Origin: an uncultured bacterium
Lineage (GTDB): Bacteria > Armatimonadota > UBA5829 > DSUL01
DNA length: 14,920 nt
Direction: 5' to 3'
Assembly: GCA_937967775.1 (NCBI GenBank)
Contig: CALCJH010000282.1
Coordinates: 1 to 14,920, forward strand
Shown: positions 7,461-14,695 of the stretch, piece after piece
Numbering within the stretch: position 1 is the stretch's first letter
How the letters are laid out: each line of letters begins with the position of its first letter
Made by a program: the position numbers and the translations under genes
The notes under the pieces: model-generated
The model's input: only the letters and a program-made list of their open reading frames with translations
Database searches by the model: none
What the model was told of the DNA's origin: nothing

Positions 7461-8428
7461 CGGAGGAACCTGCCTCAGGCCTGCGTTTCCGCTGGAAGGC
7501 AATGGGATGCATCTGGGAGCTGACGCTGTGTCCGGACCAGCCCGACGCGCCCGCGCTGGCTGAGGCCGCATTTGAGCAAGTATCCCTGGCGGAAAGGTTG
7601 TTGAGTGTCTTTCTCCCTTCCAGCGACATCAGCCGAATCAACCGGGAAGGCCAGTCCGGGCCCGTAAGAGTCAGCCCCCTCACGCTCCGGGCGCTGGCGC
7701 ACGCCTTCCAGCTGAGCGAGATGACCGGGGGGGCATTCGACATCGCGTGCGGGGCACTGGTCCGGCTGTGGGGGTTCGAAGGCGGAGAGGGACGCAAGCC
7801 TGTGGAGGACGAGATCACGCAGGCGCTGAAGTGTACTGGCAGGCATAATGTGTTGATGGACGAGGCAGCAGTAACGGTGCGGCTGGTCCGTTCGGGAGTG
7901 CGCCTCAACCCCGGCGGATACGGCAAGGGGTTCGGTCTGGATCTAGCGATGGAAGCGCTTCGGGCCGCGGGCGTACACTCGGCGCTGATGCACGCGGGAA
8001 CGAGCAGCGTGGCGGCGCTGGGAGTGGACTGCACCGGTCGGCCGTGGCAGGTGGGAATCCGCATTCCCGGTCAGAATGAAGGACACGCCGCCGTTCTGGA
8101 GCTACAGGACGGAAGCCTCTCGGTCTCCGGAATTTCGGAGCAAAGCTTCTCCGACGAGGGACGCCGCTTCGGGCACGTTCTGGACCCCCGCACAGGCTGG
8201 CCTGTGGAGAGAGAAGGGTGGGCGGTGGCGTTGTGCGAAAGCGCGGCGGCAAGCGATGCGCTCGCAACGGCCGCTCTGGTGCTGGGACCGGAGGGTACGG
8301 AGCGGATTCTGAAAGGGCGGGGAGAAGCGCGCGTCATCTTCTACGACGAAAGGGGCAGGCCGATCCGCGAGGTGGGCGGAGGACCGGAGCCCGGAGGTTC
8401 AAGGACGGAAAGCCATGTCTCGGAATAA
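7457..8428 (+). CDS. FAD:protein FMN transferase (ApbE family), without an export signal
   Basis: ApbE attaches FMN from FAD to a Thr/Ser of a target protein, using Mg2+. The 323-residue protein has the full set of marks: KAMGCIWEL (14-22), DISRIN (57-62), GGAFDI (91-96), NPGGYGKGFGLD (151-162), HAGTSSVAALG (179-189), FGHVLDPRTGWPV (238-250) and ASDALATAALVLG (265-277), with D267 and T271 as likely metal ligands. Canonical LDLGG is LNPGG here, and NAGGD is HAGTS. A stop codon sits directly upstream in frame (TGA 7454-7456), so the ATG at 7457 is fixed. There is no signal peptide or lipobox, unlike typical periplasmic ApbE lipoproteins, so it should act in the cytosol. It overlaps ThuA by 4 bases and the next gene by 14. 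No obvious flavinylation acceptor is encoded nearby. Confidence 0.9.
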   Translation: MTEEPASGLRFRWKAMGCIWELTLCPDQPDAPALAEAAFEQVSLAERLLSVFLPSSDISRINREGQSGPVRVSPLTLRALAHAFQLSEMTGGAFDIACGALVRLWGFEGGEGRKPVEDEITQALKCTGRHNVLMDEAAVTVRLVRSGVRLNPGGYGKGFGLDLAMEALRAAGVHSALMHAGTSSVAALGVDCTGRPWQVGIRIPGQNEGHAAVLELQDGSLSVSGISEQSFSDEGRRFGHVLDPRTGWPVEREGWAVALCESAAASDALATAALVLGPEGTERILKGRGEARVIFYDERGRPIREVGGGPEPGGSRTESHVSE

Positions 8429-9692
8429 TCTTTTCAGCAGAGAATATCTGACCCGCCGCGATTTCCTGAAGGGTTCGGCGGCCGCGGCGGCATCTGTCGC
8501 GGTGTTCGGAGCGCAGCGGGCACAGGCTGAGGAGCCAGCCCAGAAGTCACTGGAGGAGCCCATCCGCGCGGGGATCATCGGCACCGGCGCGCAGGGGACG
8601 TTCCTGCTCAGCAATGCCGTAAAAGTTCCGGGAGTCGAGATTGTAGCCTGCTGCGACATCTACGAACCGCACCTGGAAAAGAGCCTCATCCTTGCCCCCG
8701 ACGCGGAGCCGTATCAGGATTACCGCAGGCTTCTGGACCGCAAGGACATTCAGGCGGTCATCATCGCGACGCCGCTCCACCTCCATGCCCAGATGAGCAT
8801 AGACGCCATGGACGCGGGGAAACACGTCTTCTGCGAGAAGATGATGGCGTATTCCATCGAGCAGGCCAAGGCGATGGCGCGCAAGCAGCGCGAAACTGGA
8901 AAGGTGCTGCAACTGGGACATCAGCGGCGCGTCAACAGCACCTACCGGCACGCATACCGGATGCTGAACGTGGATAAGGTGTGCGGACGCGTGACTCAGG
9001 TACGCGCGCAGTGGCACCGGAACGGAAGCTGGCGCAGAGCAGTGCCGGACAAGTCGCTGGAGAAACAGTTGAACTGGCGTCTTTACCGGGAGTATTCACA
9101 GGGTCTGATGGCCGAGCTGGGCAGCCATCAAATAGACGCCGTCAACTGGTTCCTGAACGCGCTGCCGGTCTCCGTGATGGCAAGTGGCGGCATTGACTAC
9201 TGGAAGGACGGCCGCACTGTCTACGACAACATTAGCGTCATATACGAGTATCCCGGCGGCATCCGGTGCACTTACACCTGTATTACCACCAACGAGCACG
9301 AGGCCTATTACGAGATGTATATGGGCGACGAGGGAACGCTGGTGGTAACCCCGGAGAAAGGGTTGCTGTTCCGGGAGCCGAAAGCAGAGCAGCTTGTCTG
9401 GGCGCCGATGGCACATAAAGATGAGTCCAAGGGCAAAGAGGCGATCGTCCTGGATGCCGGCGCCACCCGTCGGGCTCGCGAGGGGACCGGGCAGGAGGAG
9501 ATCAGGACCGACGCCTCCCAGGACGACTACTACGTGGAGCTGGAGGAATTCTTCCAGAGCGTGCGCACCGGCAAGAAGCCTGCTTCGGACCCTGAGTCGG
9601 CGCTTCAATCGTGCGTGACCTGTCTGATGGCCAACAACGCCGCGCAGACGGGCCGCAAGATCCAGTTCAACGAGAAGATGTTTCAGATCTGA
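8415..9692 (+). CDS. Tat-exported Gfo/Idh/MocA family oxidoreductase (second copy)
   Basis: The 425-residue protein begins with a Tat signal, RRDFLK at 14-19, followed by an Ala-rich hydrophobic segment to about residue 38. The nucleotide-binding turn is IIGTGAQG (54-61), then ATPLHLHAQMSIDAMDAGK (118-136). The usual EKP is EKM here (C-EKMM, 140-144): the Lys is kept but the Pro is replaced. The C-terminal domain carries MAELGSHQIDAVNWFL (232-247), with the conserved His and Asp. It is clearly diverged from the first oxidoreductase of the operon in sequence and in the EKP region, so it probably acts on a different substrate or step. The start overlaps the end of apbE by 14 bases, with AAGGA 9 bases upstream. 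Confidence 0.91.
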   Translation: MSRNNLFSREYLTRRDFLKGSAAAAASVAVFGAQRAQAEEPAQKSLEEPIRAGIIGTGAQGTFLLSNAVKVPGVEIVACCDIYEPHLEKSLILAPDAEPYQDYRRLLDRKDIQAVIIATPLHLHAQMSIDAMDAGKHVFCEKMMAYSIEQAKAMARKQRETGKVLQLGHQRRVNSTYRHAYRMLNVDKVCGRVTQVRAQWHRNGSWRRAVPDKSLEKQLNWRLYREYSQGLMAELGSHQIDAVNWFLNALPVSVMASGGIDYWKDGRTVYDNISVIYEYPGGIRCTYTCITTNEHEAYYEMYMGDEGTLVVTPEKGLLFREPKAEQLVWAPMAHKDESKGKEAIVLDAGATRRAREGTGQEEIRTDASQDDYYVELEEFFQSVRTGKKPASDPESALQSCVTCLMANNAAQTGRKIQFNEKMFQI

Positions 9693-9735
9693 CGGCGTCC
9701 GGCGGTAGCCGCTGCCGGTAGAAAGCGCGGTAACG

Positions 9736-10953
9736 ATGAGAGCAATGTTGCTTTGCGTCTGCGCCGGCGCGGCGCTGACCTGCGGTTCGGCGGCCGGGCT
9801 TCAGGCCGCCGAGAAAGTCGTCGCGCGAGTGTCCATCTCGGCCGCCGCGGAACTGAAGGGCTACCCTGTCCTCATCCCGCTGACGGCGGCGCCGGTTCCG
9901 CGGGGCACTCCGGCGCTGCGCTCCCCGGATGGCAGGCGTACGGATGGCCAGCTGGTGCGGATCGAGGGACGGGACTTCGTGGCGGCTCTGGTGGATCTGC
10001 CGGGAAGCGGGGTGCGGACTGTGTACGAGGTCTCGCTCGACGCCAGCCCCGCGCGCGGGGCATCCCGGCTAGAGGTGCGCCCGGAAGATGAAGCGCTGGC
10101 TGTCTATGCGGGAGATTCCCTGATAGCCCGGCACAACAGCACTCACCCGTTCAAGCCCTACCTCTGGCCTGTGTTCTCTCCCGGCGGAGTGGACGTCACC
10201 CGCAGCTACCCGATGCGGGACGTCCCCGGCGAAGACCAGGACCACGTCCATCACCGCGGACTATGGTTCACTCACGGTGATGTCAACGGTGTGGACTTCT
10301 GGGGCGAGGGGGAACCGAAGGGACGCACCATCCAGCGATCGGTCAGTGTATCCTGCGGGCCGGTATGCGCCGTGATCCGGACGGTGAACGACTGGGTGGC
10401 TCCGGATGGCCGCAAGATCTGTGAGGACGAGCGCACCCAAGTCTTCTGGAAAACGCCGGTGGGAAACGTCATTGACTACCGGATAACACTGAAGGCTACC
10501 GAAGGAGCGGTCCGGCTGGGGGATACCAAGGAAGGCACATTCGCCATCCGCGTGCCCAAGTGGATGACCGTGAAGAACGGCACCGGCCACATCCTGAACT
10601 CCGCGGGCGACCGGGACGGGGCGGCCTGGGGCAAGCGGGCGGTCTGGGTGATTTACTGGGGCCCCTCGGCAGCCGGCGCCACAGGCGTGGCCATCGCCGA
10701 AGATCCTCAGAACTTCCGTTTCCCCACCTACTGGCACGCACGGGACTATGGTCTGTTCGCGGCCAATCCCTTCGGTGTGCGGGACTTCACGGGGGACAAA
10801 GACCGGGACGGATCCATCGAGATCCCGGCAGGGGGATCGCTCACGCTTGCATACCGGGTGCTGGTGTTCGACGGCGACCCTGAAAAGGCCGGTGTTCCGG
10901 CGTTCGCCGCCCAGGCAGCCCTGCGCAGACCGTTCGTGGTGACCCTACCATGA
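9736..10953 (+). CDS. Exported DUF6807 family protein (often labelled PmoA-like)
   Basis: The 405-residue product has a signal peptide (about 1-25, cut near LQA/AEK) and a DUF6807 domain. Recognisable motifs are FKPYLWPVFSPGGVDVTRSYP (139-159, in part), DHVHHRGLWFTHG (169-181), VNGVDFWGEG (183-192), GTFAIRVP (268-275) and TYWHARDYGLFAANPFG (331-347). Homologues are often called methane oxygenase PmoA, but nothing here resembles the membrane subunit PmoA of particulate methane monooxygenase. The His-rich motif could bind metal or sugar. The family commonly sits beside Gfo/Idh/MocA and DUF1080 genes, which fits a carbohydrate role; its reaction is unknown to me. The start lacks a clear Shine-Dalgarno site and lies 43 bases after the previous gene. 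The stop overlaps the next start by 4 bases. Confidence 0.83.
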   Translation: MRAMLLCVCAGAALTCGSAAGLQAAEKVVARVSISAAAELKGYPVLIPLTAAPVPRGTPALRSPDGRRTDGQLVRIEGRDFVAALVDLPGSGVRTVYEVSLDASPARGASRLEVRPEDEALAVYAGDSLIARHNSTHPFKPYLWPVFSPGGVDVTRSYPMRDVPGEDQDHVHHRGLWFTHGDVNGVDFWGEGEPKGRTIQRSVSVSCGPVCAVIRTVNDWVAPDGRKICEDERTQVFWKTPVGNVIDYRITLKATEGAVRLGDTKEGTFAIRVPKWMTVKNGTGHILNSAGDRDGAAWGKRAVWVIYWGPSAAGATGVAIAEDPQNFRFPTYWHARDYGLFAANPFGVRDFTGDKDRDGSIEIPAGGSLTLAYRVLVFDGDPEKAGVPAFAAQAALRRPFVVTLP

Positions 10954-11912
10954 AAGCGCCGTCTTTTGTGCTCTTCGTCGCAGTAGCTGCACTGGCGGCA
11001 GGCGGTTGCGGGGCGTCCGTCAGGGAGGTAAGCACGGTGGTGGAAGTCAAGGACGCGCGGATCTGGAAGCTGGTGTCCCGCTCGGTGCAGGTGGAGAAGC
11101 TGGCGGGAGATTTCCAGTTCACGGAGGGACCCCTCTGGCTGGGAGACGCCATGCTCTTCTCCGACATCCCGGCGGACACCATCTACCGCTGGGATCCCTC
11201 GGGCCGCATCAGCGTGTTCCGCAAGCCCAGCCACAGCTCCAACGGACTGACCCTGGACGCGCAGGGCCGCCTGATCTGCTGCGAGCACGGCAGCCGCTCC
11301 GTGACCCGGACAGAAAAAGACGGCAGCGTCACAACGCTGGCATCCCGCTATGCAGGCAAACCGCTCAACAGCCCGAACGACGCAGACTTCTTCCGCGATG
11401 GCACCCTGTATTTTACGGATCCTCCCTACGGCATCCGTCCGGAGCAGCAGGAGCAGAAGGTCCAGGGGGTCTATCGCCTCTGGCCGGACTCGGGCCGTCT
11501 GGAGCTGCTGCTGCCGGACTTCGACCGTCCGAACGGCATCGCGTTCTCGCCGGACTACCGGACTCTTTATGTGGCGGACTCCTCTTCCCGCAGCCACATC
11601 CGAAGCTTCCGGGTGACAGAGAGCGGCAAGCTGCTTGACGGGAAGATCTTTGCGACGCTCCGTGACCGGCGCGAGGGCATTCCGGACGGCTTGAAAGTGG
11701 ACCGGCTAGGAAACGTATGGACCACTGGGCCGGGCGGCATCTGGGTGTTCGATCCGGAGGGGACGCATCTGGGAACCATCCTGACGCCGGAAGTGCCCGC
11801 CAACTGTGCGTGGGGAGGCAAAGACGGCAGGGATCTGCATGTGACGGCGCGGACCGGACTATACCGCATCCGGACACTGGTGGGCGGTTTTCTGCCGGGG
11901 CGGCCGCGCTGA
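10950..11912 (+). CDS. SMP-30/gluconolactonase-like beta-propeller protein, predicted lipoprotein
   Basis: This 320-residue protein has a hydrophobic N-terminus ending in LAAGGC (15-20), a plausible lipobox with C20 as the lipidated residue. The SMP-30 six-bladed propeller follows, with its metal and substrate residues: E59 in FTEGPLW (57-63), N143 in SPND (141-144), N195 in RPNGIAFS (193-200) and D246 in PDGLKVD (245-251). FTDPPYG (155-161) is also typical. The family hydrolyses sugar lactones such as gluconolactone using a divalent metal. Here it would open a lactone made by one of the oxidoreductases. The ATG overlaps the previous stop (ATGA), which points to translational coupling. The -3 lipobox residue is Ala rather than Leu, so lipidation is likely but not certain. 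Confidence 0.88.
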   Translation: MKAPSFVLFVAVAALAAGGCGASVREVSTVVEVKDARIWKLVSRSVQVEKLAGDFQFTEGPLWLGDAMLFSDIPADTIYRWDPSGRISVFRKPSHSSNGLTLDAQGRLICCEHGSRSVTRTEKDGSVTTLASRYAGKPLNSPNDADFFRDGTLYFTDPPYGIRPEQQEQKVQGVYRLWPDSGRLELLLPDFDRPNGIAFSPDYRTLYVADSSSRSHIRSFRVTESGKLLDGKIFATLRDRREGIPDGLKVDRLGNVWTTGPGGIWVFDPEGTHLGTILTPEVPANCAWGGKDGRDLHVTARTGLYRIRTLVGGFLPGRPR

Positions 11913-11984
11913 AGACTGCCGGCCAAGAACGGGAAGGTCTGCCGCCGCGGTCTGTCGAAGACTCCGCCGGTTAACGACTTCGGG

Positions 11985-12005
11985 CGCGCGGGAGACGCCC
12001 GCGCG
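11985..12005 (+). promoter_or_regulatory. GC-rich stem-loop just upstream of the MFS transporter gene
   Basis: CGCGCGGG (11985-11992) and CCCGCGCG (11998-12005) form a perfect 8-bp stem around the 5-base loop AGACG. It lies in the 100-base gap after the SMP-30 gene and ends 8-14 bases before the transporter start, so the weak ribosome binding site follows at once. There is no U-tract. It may stabilise or process the mRNA, or tune translation of the transporter. Confidence 0.4.
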
Positions 12006-12018
12006 GGAAAGAGTGGAC

Positions 12019-13257
12019 ATGAGCGGAGTTCGCGTGCGCCTCAGCGCAATGATGTTCCTGCAGTATGCCATCTGGGGCTCCTGGGCCCCCTTCCTCTGGC
12101 CCTACCTGACCGACGCCTCAGGCGGTCTTGGTCTGAGCGACCCCCAGGCGGCCTTCATCTTCGGTCTTCTGTGGCTGGCCTGCATCCTCGCGCCGTTCAC
12201 CGGGGGACAGGTTGCCGACCGGTATGTTCCGACACAGATCTTCCTGGGCGTCGCGCATCTGGCGGGCGGAGTGGTTCTGCTGCTGGCATCCCGGGCGCAG
12301 GAGTTCGGCCCGATGGCCACAATGGTGGGGCTTTACAGCCTGCTGTACGCGCCCACGCTGGCTCTGACGAACTCGTTGGCGTTCCATCACCTGGCCAGCG
12401 AAAAGGAGTTCGGCGGGATCCGGGTGTGGGGGACCATCGGCTGGATCTGCGCCGGCATCACGCTGAGCTTCTGGCGCAGGATGGGCACACCGCCGGAGGT
12501 GGCGGATTGTTTGCTGCTCTCCGGGCTGTTCGCACTGGTGATGGGCGTGTATTGCTTCACGCTGCCGCATACCCCTCCGGCGAAGGACGAAGCGGCCGAC
12601 CCACTGGCCTTCCGCGAGGCGTTCGTCTTGCTGAAGAACCGGAACTTCCTGGTGTTCATGCTGATTGCGTTCGTAGTGACCACCGAGCTCCAGTTCTACT
12701 ACGGCCCCACCGCAGGCTTCCTGGAGAAGCCCATGGGCGTGCAGCACCAGAACGTGCCTATGACAATGACCGTGGCTCAGGCGGCAGAGATCTTCGCCAT
12801 GTGGCTGTTGCTGCCCGTTGCCCTGAGGCGGCTGGGAATCCGCAAAACGCTTGCGCTGGGGGTCATCGCGTGGCCGCTGCGCTACTTCGTGTTTGCCGCC
12901 GGACCGCTGTCGCCGGAGGTGATGAAGCCGTTCGTGGTGGCGTCTCTGACCCTGCACGGACTGGGCTTCACATTCTTCTTCGTGGTAAGCCAGATCTTCG
13001 TGGACATGGTTGCGCCGCGCGACATCCGGGCATCGGCTCAGAGCCTGCTAACGCTGGTGACAATGGGGCTCGGGAACTGGATCGGCACCCAGTTCACCGG
13101 ATGGGTTCTCAGCATCTTCCGGCCGCAGGAGGATCCGTCAAAGTGGACGCACGTCTTCCTGGTGCCCTGCGCGCTGACCGTAGCCTGCGCTGTGGCGTTC
13201 CTGCTGTTCTTCAAGGATCCAGAAAAGGAGCGGGAAACGGCAGCCGCCGCAGCGTAG
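12019..13257 (+). CDS. MFS transporter of the nucleoside/H+ symporter (NupG/LacY-like) type
   Basis: The product is an inner-membrane carrier of about 412 residues with roughly 12 hydrophobic segments. The opening MMFLQYAIWGSWAPFLWPYL, the cytoplasmic-loop sequence ADRYVPTQ after segment 2, and FGGIRVWGTIGWI are typical of the Nuc_H_symport group, which in environmental bacteria often sits in carbohydrate clusters beside Gfo/Idh/MocA genes. A sugar or sugar-derivative substrate is therefore as likely as a nucleoside. I chose ATG 12019 because a GAG-type site ends 5 bases upstream; a GTG at 12013 in the same frame would add only two residues. It is the last gene of the run, 106 bases after the SMP-30 stop, and a hairpin follows. 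The C-terminus ends in a charged and Ala-rich tail. Confidence 0.88.
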   Translation: MSGVRVRLSAMMFLQYAIWGSWAPFLWPYLTDASGGLGLSDPQAAFIFGLLWLACILAPFTGGQVADRYVPTQIFLGVAHLAGGVVLLLASRAQEFGPMATMVGLYSLLYAPTLALTNSLAFHHLASEKEFGGIRVWGTIGWICAGITLSFWRRMGTPPEVADCLLLSGLFALVMGVYCFTLPHTPPAKDEAADPLAFREAFVLLKNRNFLVFMLIAFVVTTELQFYYGPTAGFLEKPMGVQHQNVPMTMTVAQAAEIFAMWLLLPVALRRLGIRKTLALGVIAWPLRYFVFAAGPLSPEVMKPFVVASLTLHGLGFTFFFVVSQIFVDMVAPRDIRASAQSLLTLVTMGLGNWIGTQFTGWVLSIFRPQEDPSKWTHVFLVPCALTVACAVAFLLFFKDPEKERETAAAAA

Positions 13258-13286
13258 AACGGAGATCAAACTAACAGGATGCGAAA

Positions 13287-13314
13287 GCGGCCCGCCGGGA
13301 CACCGACGGGCCGC
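13287..13314. terminator. Hairpin terminator between convergent MFS and ThuA-like genes
   Basis: The arms 13287-13298 and 13303-13314 pair as 8 bp (GCGGCCCG/CGGGCCGC), one C-A mismatch and 3 bp, closing on the tetraloop GACA. It lies 29 bases past the transporter stop and 8 bases past the stop of the minus-strand ThuA-like gene. Read on the minus strand it is followed by TTTCG, and read on the plus strand it is preceded by AAA, so it suits the minus strand best and may serve both. Confidence 0.65.
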
Positions 13315-13322
13315 ACGGTCAT

Positions 13323-13976
13323 TCAGGAATCCTGTAAGGCTGCAGCCGTCCAGCGGACGCCGCGAATCACCAGATCCTGAAACACGGGATGACGGCAGGC
13401 GTCAGGATCGTGCCCCAGGGCGTTGAACAGCACCCGTCCCCTGCCCCACTGCCGCGCCCAGATCACGGGATACGGCTGTCCCTGATAAAGGGCCGTAGCC
13501 AGTACATTCACGCGGCTGTCATAGCTGCACAGATACTGCTCGTCACAGACGGTGAACTCGTCAATGCCCGCAGTGACCGGATGATCGCGGTCCAGCACGC
13601 TGACCTGATATTCCCGAATGGGAGGGTGGCCCAGCAGATAGCCACCCAGCATGGCCCGGTAGGGATCCGAACCCTTGAAAGATGCGGCTGCGCCGTGAAC
13701 GCCCACAAGCCCTCTCCCACTCTTCAGCCAGCGGGACCACGCAGCCACTTCCGCTGCCGATATCTCTCCCACTGTCCAGTAGAAGACCATCGTGTGGAAA
13801 CCGTAGAGAGCTTCGCTGCTCAGGATGCTTTGATTATCCTCCACGACGGTCAGGGTGAAATCCGGCTGCGCAGAGAGCAGCTCCTTCAACACGGCTCCGC
13901 AGCCGCGCCAGTCGTGCACTCCTCCGCCGGTAAGAAGGAGAACATCCAGACTTCTGGATCCCGATGAGTCTGTCAT
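13323..13976 (-). CDS. ThuA-like domain protein, cytosolic
   Basis: This 217-residue protein has no signal peptide. A ThuA-like domain runs its full length: DVLLLTGGGVHDW (11-23), SGRGLVGVHGAAASF (86-100), RAMLGGYLLGH (107-117), DRDHPVTAGI (129-138) and WGRGRVLFNALGHD (177-190), ending in VIRGVRWTAA. The frame is open far upstream to 14720, but those codons are antisense to the ACT gene. I chose ATG 13976, which has a GAGG 9 bases upstream and directly precedes the domain. It resembles the exported ThuA-like protein of the operon in fold and motifs but not in location in the cell. Glycoside or keto-sugar metabolism is the likely field. It is convergent with the operon and divergent from the ACT-domain gene, so it probably has its own promoter. 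Confidence 0.83.
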   Translation of the reverse strand: MTDSSGSRSLDVLLLTGGGVHDWRGCGAVLKELLSAQPDFTLTVVEDNQSILSSEALYGFHTMVFYWTVGEISAAEVAAWSRWLKSGRGLVGVHGAAASFKGSDPYRAMLGGYLLGHPPIREYQVSVLDRDHPVTAGIDEFTVCDEQYLCSYDSRVNVLATALYQGQPYPVIWARQWGRGRVLFNALGHDPDACRHPVFQDLVIRGVRWTAAALQDS

Positions 13977-14114
13977 ACTCTGCAACCTCGACATCTGTTT
14001 CCACATAAAGGCATTTTGCATCCTGCCGGAACAGCGGCCCCTGCGGCAACCGGCGGCGGAATGGTGCAGAATAGCCCCGGCGGCCCTGTGGCCGCGAGGG
14101 AGCATCTCCTGCGT

Positions 14115-14687
14115 ATGAAAGAATTCATCGTTTCCGTGATGGCGAAGGACCGGCCGGGCATCGTGGCGGCCGTCTCCGGCGCGGTGGCGGCGCTGGGCGG
14201 CAACATCACTCACCTCAGTCAAACAGTCCTGCGAGGCTACTTTACCATCATCCTGTCTCTGGAGGCGGAAGACTTGCTCGATGCTGAGACAATACGGGAA
14301 CGAATCGCTGCCTCCGGAGGACCGGGAGAGTTTCAGGTGGGCGCGGCGCCATTCGAGGACACCGAGCCCTGGCACGGAGACCGGCCGCTGGAACGCTTCG
14401 TACTGACCGCTCGCTGCCGTGACCGGTCCGGAATCATCCATCGCATCTCGCGGACACTGGCAGAGGCATCCATCAACATAGACGACTTCTATGCCTACGT
14501 ACTGGACGGAGAGTTGATCATGATCCTGGAGCTTGGCGTGCCCTCCGGCGTCAGCGTGGCTGAGATTCAGAAGGATCTGGAGCGGCTGGCCGAAGAGGAG
14601 GGCATTGTGGCTCATCTGCAGCACGAAGACATCTTCCGCGCCACCACCGAGCTGCAGGCCGTTCTCCGGCTGGGAGACAGGAGGTAA
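14115..14687 (+). CDS. Two-ACT-domain protein (GcvR-like)
   Basis: The product is a 190-residue soluble protein made of two ACT domains: ACT1 about 2-75 (FIVSVMAKDRPGIVAAVSGAV, in part) and ACT2 about 93-165 (RFVLTARCRDRSGIIHRIS, in part). Each starts with the beta strand and D-R-x-G-I turn of amino-acid-binding ACT domains. Known relatives such as GcvR act as amino-acid-sensing regulators without a DNA-binding domain. I chose ATG 14115; the frame extends upstream to 14016, but those 33 residues are low-complexity and lie outside the domain. AGGGAG lies about 12 bases upstream. The DUF711 gene begins 5 bases after the stop, and an ACT protein next to DUF711 is a recurring pair in many bacteria and archaea. 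The sensed ligand is unknown. Confidence 0.85.
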   Translation: MKEFIVSVMAKDRPGIVAAVSGAVAALGGNITHLSQTVLRGYFTIILSLEAEDLLDAETIRERIAASGGPGEFQVGAAPFEDTEPWHGDRPLERFVLTARCRDRSGIIHRISRTLAEASINIDDFYAYVLDGELIMILELGVPSGVSVAEIQKDLERLAEEEGIVAHLQHEDIFRATTELQAVLRLGDRR

Positions 14688-14695
14688 ATGGGATG
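14679..14695 (+). promoter_or_regulatory. Ribosome binding site choosing the DUF711 start
   Basis: AGGAGGT (14679-14685) overlaps the ACT gene stop codon and stands 7 bases before ATG 14693. Another ATG at 14688 is too close to the site and in a different frame. Ribosomes ending the ACT gene could re-initiate here. Confidence 0.7.

Noticed and set aside
9453..9467. D-A-G-A-T in the second oxidoreductase as a possible ApbE flavinylation site
   Set aside because: The Asp is four residues before the Thr rather than six, and the Ser/Thr before Gly is absent, so it does not fit the known acceptor pattern. The GAT in the DUF6807 protein (residues 314-316) also lacks the preceding Asp and Ser/Thr.
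9693..9735. CCGGC/GCCGG and GCGG/CCGC small inverted repeats before the DUF6807 gene
   Set aside because: The stems are 4-5 bp in a GC-rich spacer and no U-tract follows. They are likely chance pairing.
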